A DNA stretch of 6,366 bases, taken from NCBI GenBank assembly GCA_018903015.1, contig JAHIPR010000151.1, positions 1 to 6,366 of the forward strand, written 5' to 3'. This document shows, in pieces, positions 6,172-6,366 of this stretch; position 1 is the first letter of the stretch; each line of letters begins with the position of its first letter. A program made the translations under genes and the position numbers. The notes under the pieces were generated by a model that saw only the letters and a list, made by a program, of their open reading frames with translations, had not been told where the DNA came from and did no database searches. This DNA comes from a bacterium (GTDB lineage: Bacteria > Atribacterota > JS1 > SB-45 > 34-128).

Positions 6172-6366
6172 ATGACCACTGAACTAATCTTTGGCATTAT
6201 AGGAGGTCTGGGATTATTTTTATATGGAATGCAACTGCTTAGTGATGGCTTGCAAAAAGTTACCGGCGATAGAATACAGAAAATTATAGAATTCTTAACC
6301 AATAAACCAGTAATGGGTGTTGCAACCGGGGCATTAATAACTTCCATTATTCAAAGCAGTAGTGCA
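6172..6366 (+). CDS. Na+/phosphate cotransporter family protein (NptA/YjbB-like), 3'-truncated
   Basis: Only the first 65 residues are present; the frame is open to the window edge. The start MTTELIFGIIGGLGLFLYGM forms a first membrane helix (about 5-24), followed by SDGLQKVTGDRIQKIIEFLTNKP. A second hydrophobic segment (about 48-65) ends in GALITSIIQSSSA, the Gly...Thr...Gln-Ser-Ser-Ser-Ala signature of the Na+/Pi cotransporter repeat (PF02690 type). Such inner-membrane proteins couple sodium to phosphate movement, and bacterial members often carry a C-terminal PhoU-like domain, which cannot be checked here. The direction of transport (import or export) cannot be inferred. The close spacing to dut suggests cotranscription. 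A functional link to PNPase, which consumes phosphate, is possible but speculative. Confidence 0.9.
   Translation, partial: MTTELIFGIIGGLGLFLYGMQLLSDGLQKVTGDRIQKIIEFLTNKPVMGVATGALITSIIQSSSA

Overview
This window is an AT-rich piece of a bacterial chromosome. All seven genes lie on the + strand and are tightly packed. The order nrnA-truB-ribF-rpsO-pnp is the downstream half of the conserved bacterial nusA/infB/rbfA translation and RNA-processing cluster, found in Firmicutes and many deep-branching or candidate phyla. The sequence alone does not fix the phylum. An AT-rich, Firmicutes-like or candidate-phylum bacterium (Atribacterota, for example) would fit, but that is inference.

Layout: (1) 1-929 is the DHH/DHHA1 oligoribonuclease NrnA, missing its N-terminus at the window edge. 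(2) 968-1891 is the tRNA pseudouridine-55 synthase TruB. (3) 1922-2869 is the bifunctional riboflavin kinase/FAD synthetase RibF. (4) 2870-2995 is a spacer with a perfect 26-bp palindrome followed by a strong extended -10 promoter. (5) 2996-3265 is ribosomal protein S15. (6) 3266-3485 is a 220-bp spacer with a long hairpin built from 7-bp tandem units, then a nested three-tier inverted repeat that overlaps a candidate pnp promoter. (7) 3486-5627 is polynucleotide phosphorylase. (8) 5667-6149 is dUTPase. (9) 6172 to the right edge is the start of a Na+/phosphate cotransporter-family membrane protein.

Working together: PNPase degrades RNA 3'->5' by phosphorolysis and NrnA removes the short oligonucleotides left over, so the cluster carries two successive steps of RNA turnover. 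S15 and TruB serve ribosome assembly and tRNA modification. RibF makes FMN and FAD, and Dut makes dUMP and keeps uracil out of DNA. The gaps nrnA-truB, truB-ribF, pnp-dut and dut-transporter are all under 40 bp, so they probably read through. The real regulatory breaks are on either side of rpsO. No canonical intrinsic terminator (GC-rich stem plus U-tract) is visible anywhere.

The genes are ordinary housekeeping genes. The unusual material is in the two spacers around rpsO. Both contain inverted repeats made of 7-bp units, and they share the exact heptamer AGTATCA, which suggests one family of intergenic hairpin repeats. There are no RNA genes, CRISPR arrays, insertion sequences or phage genes in the window.
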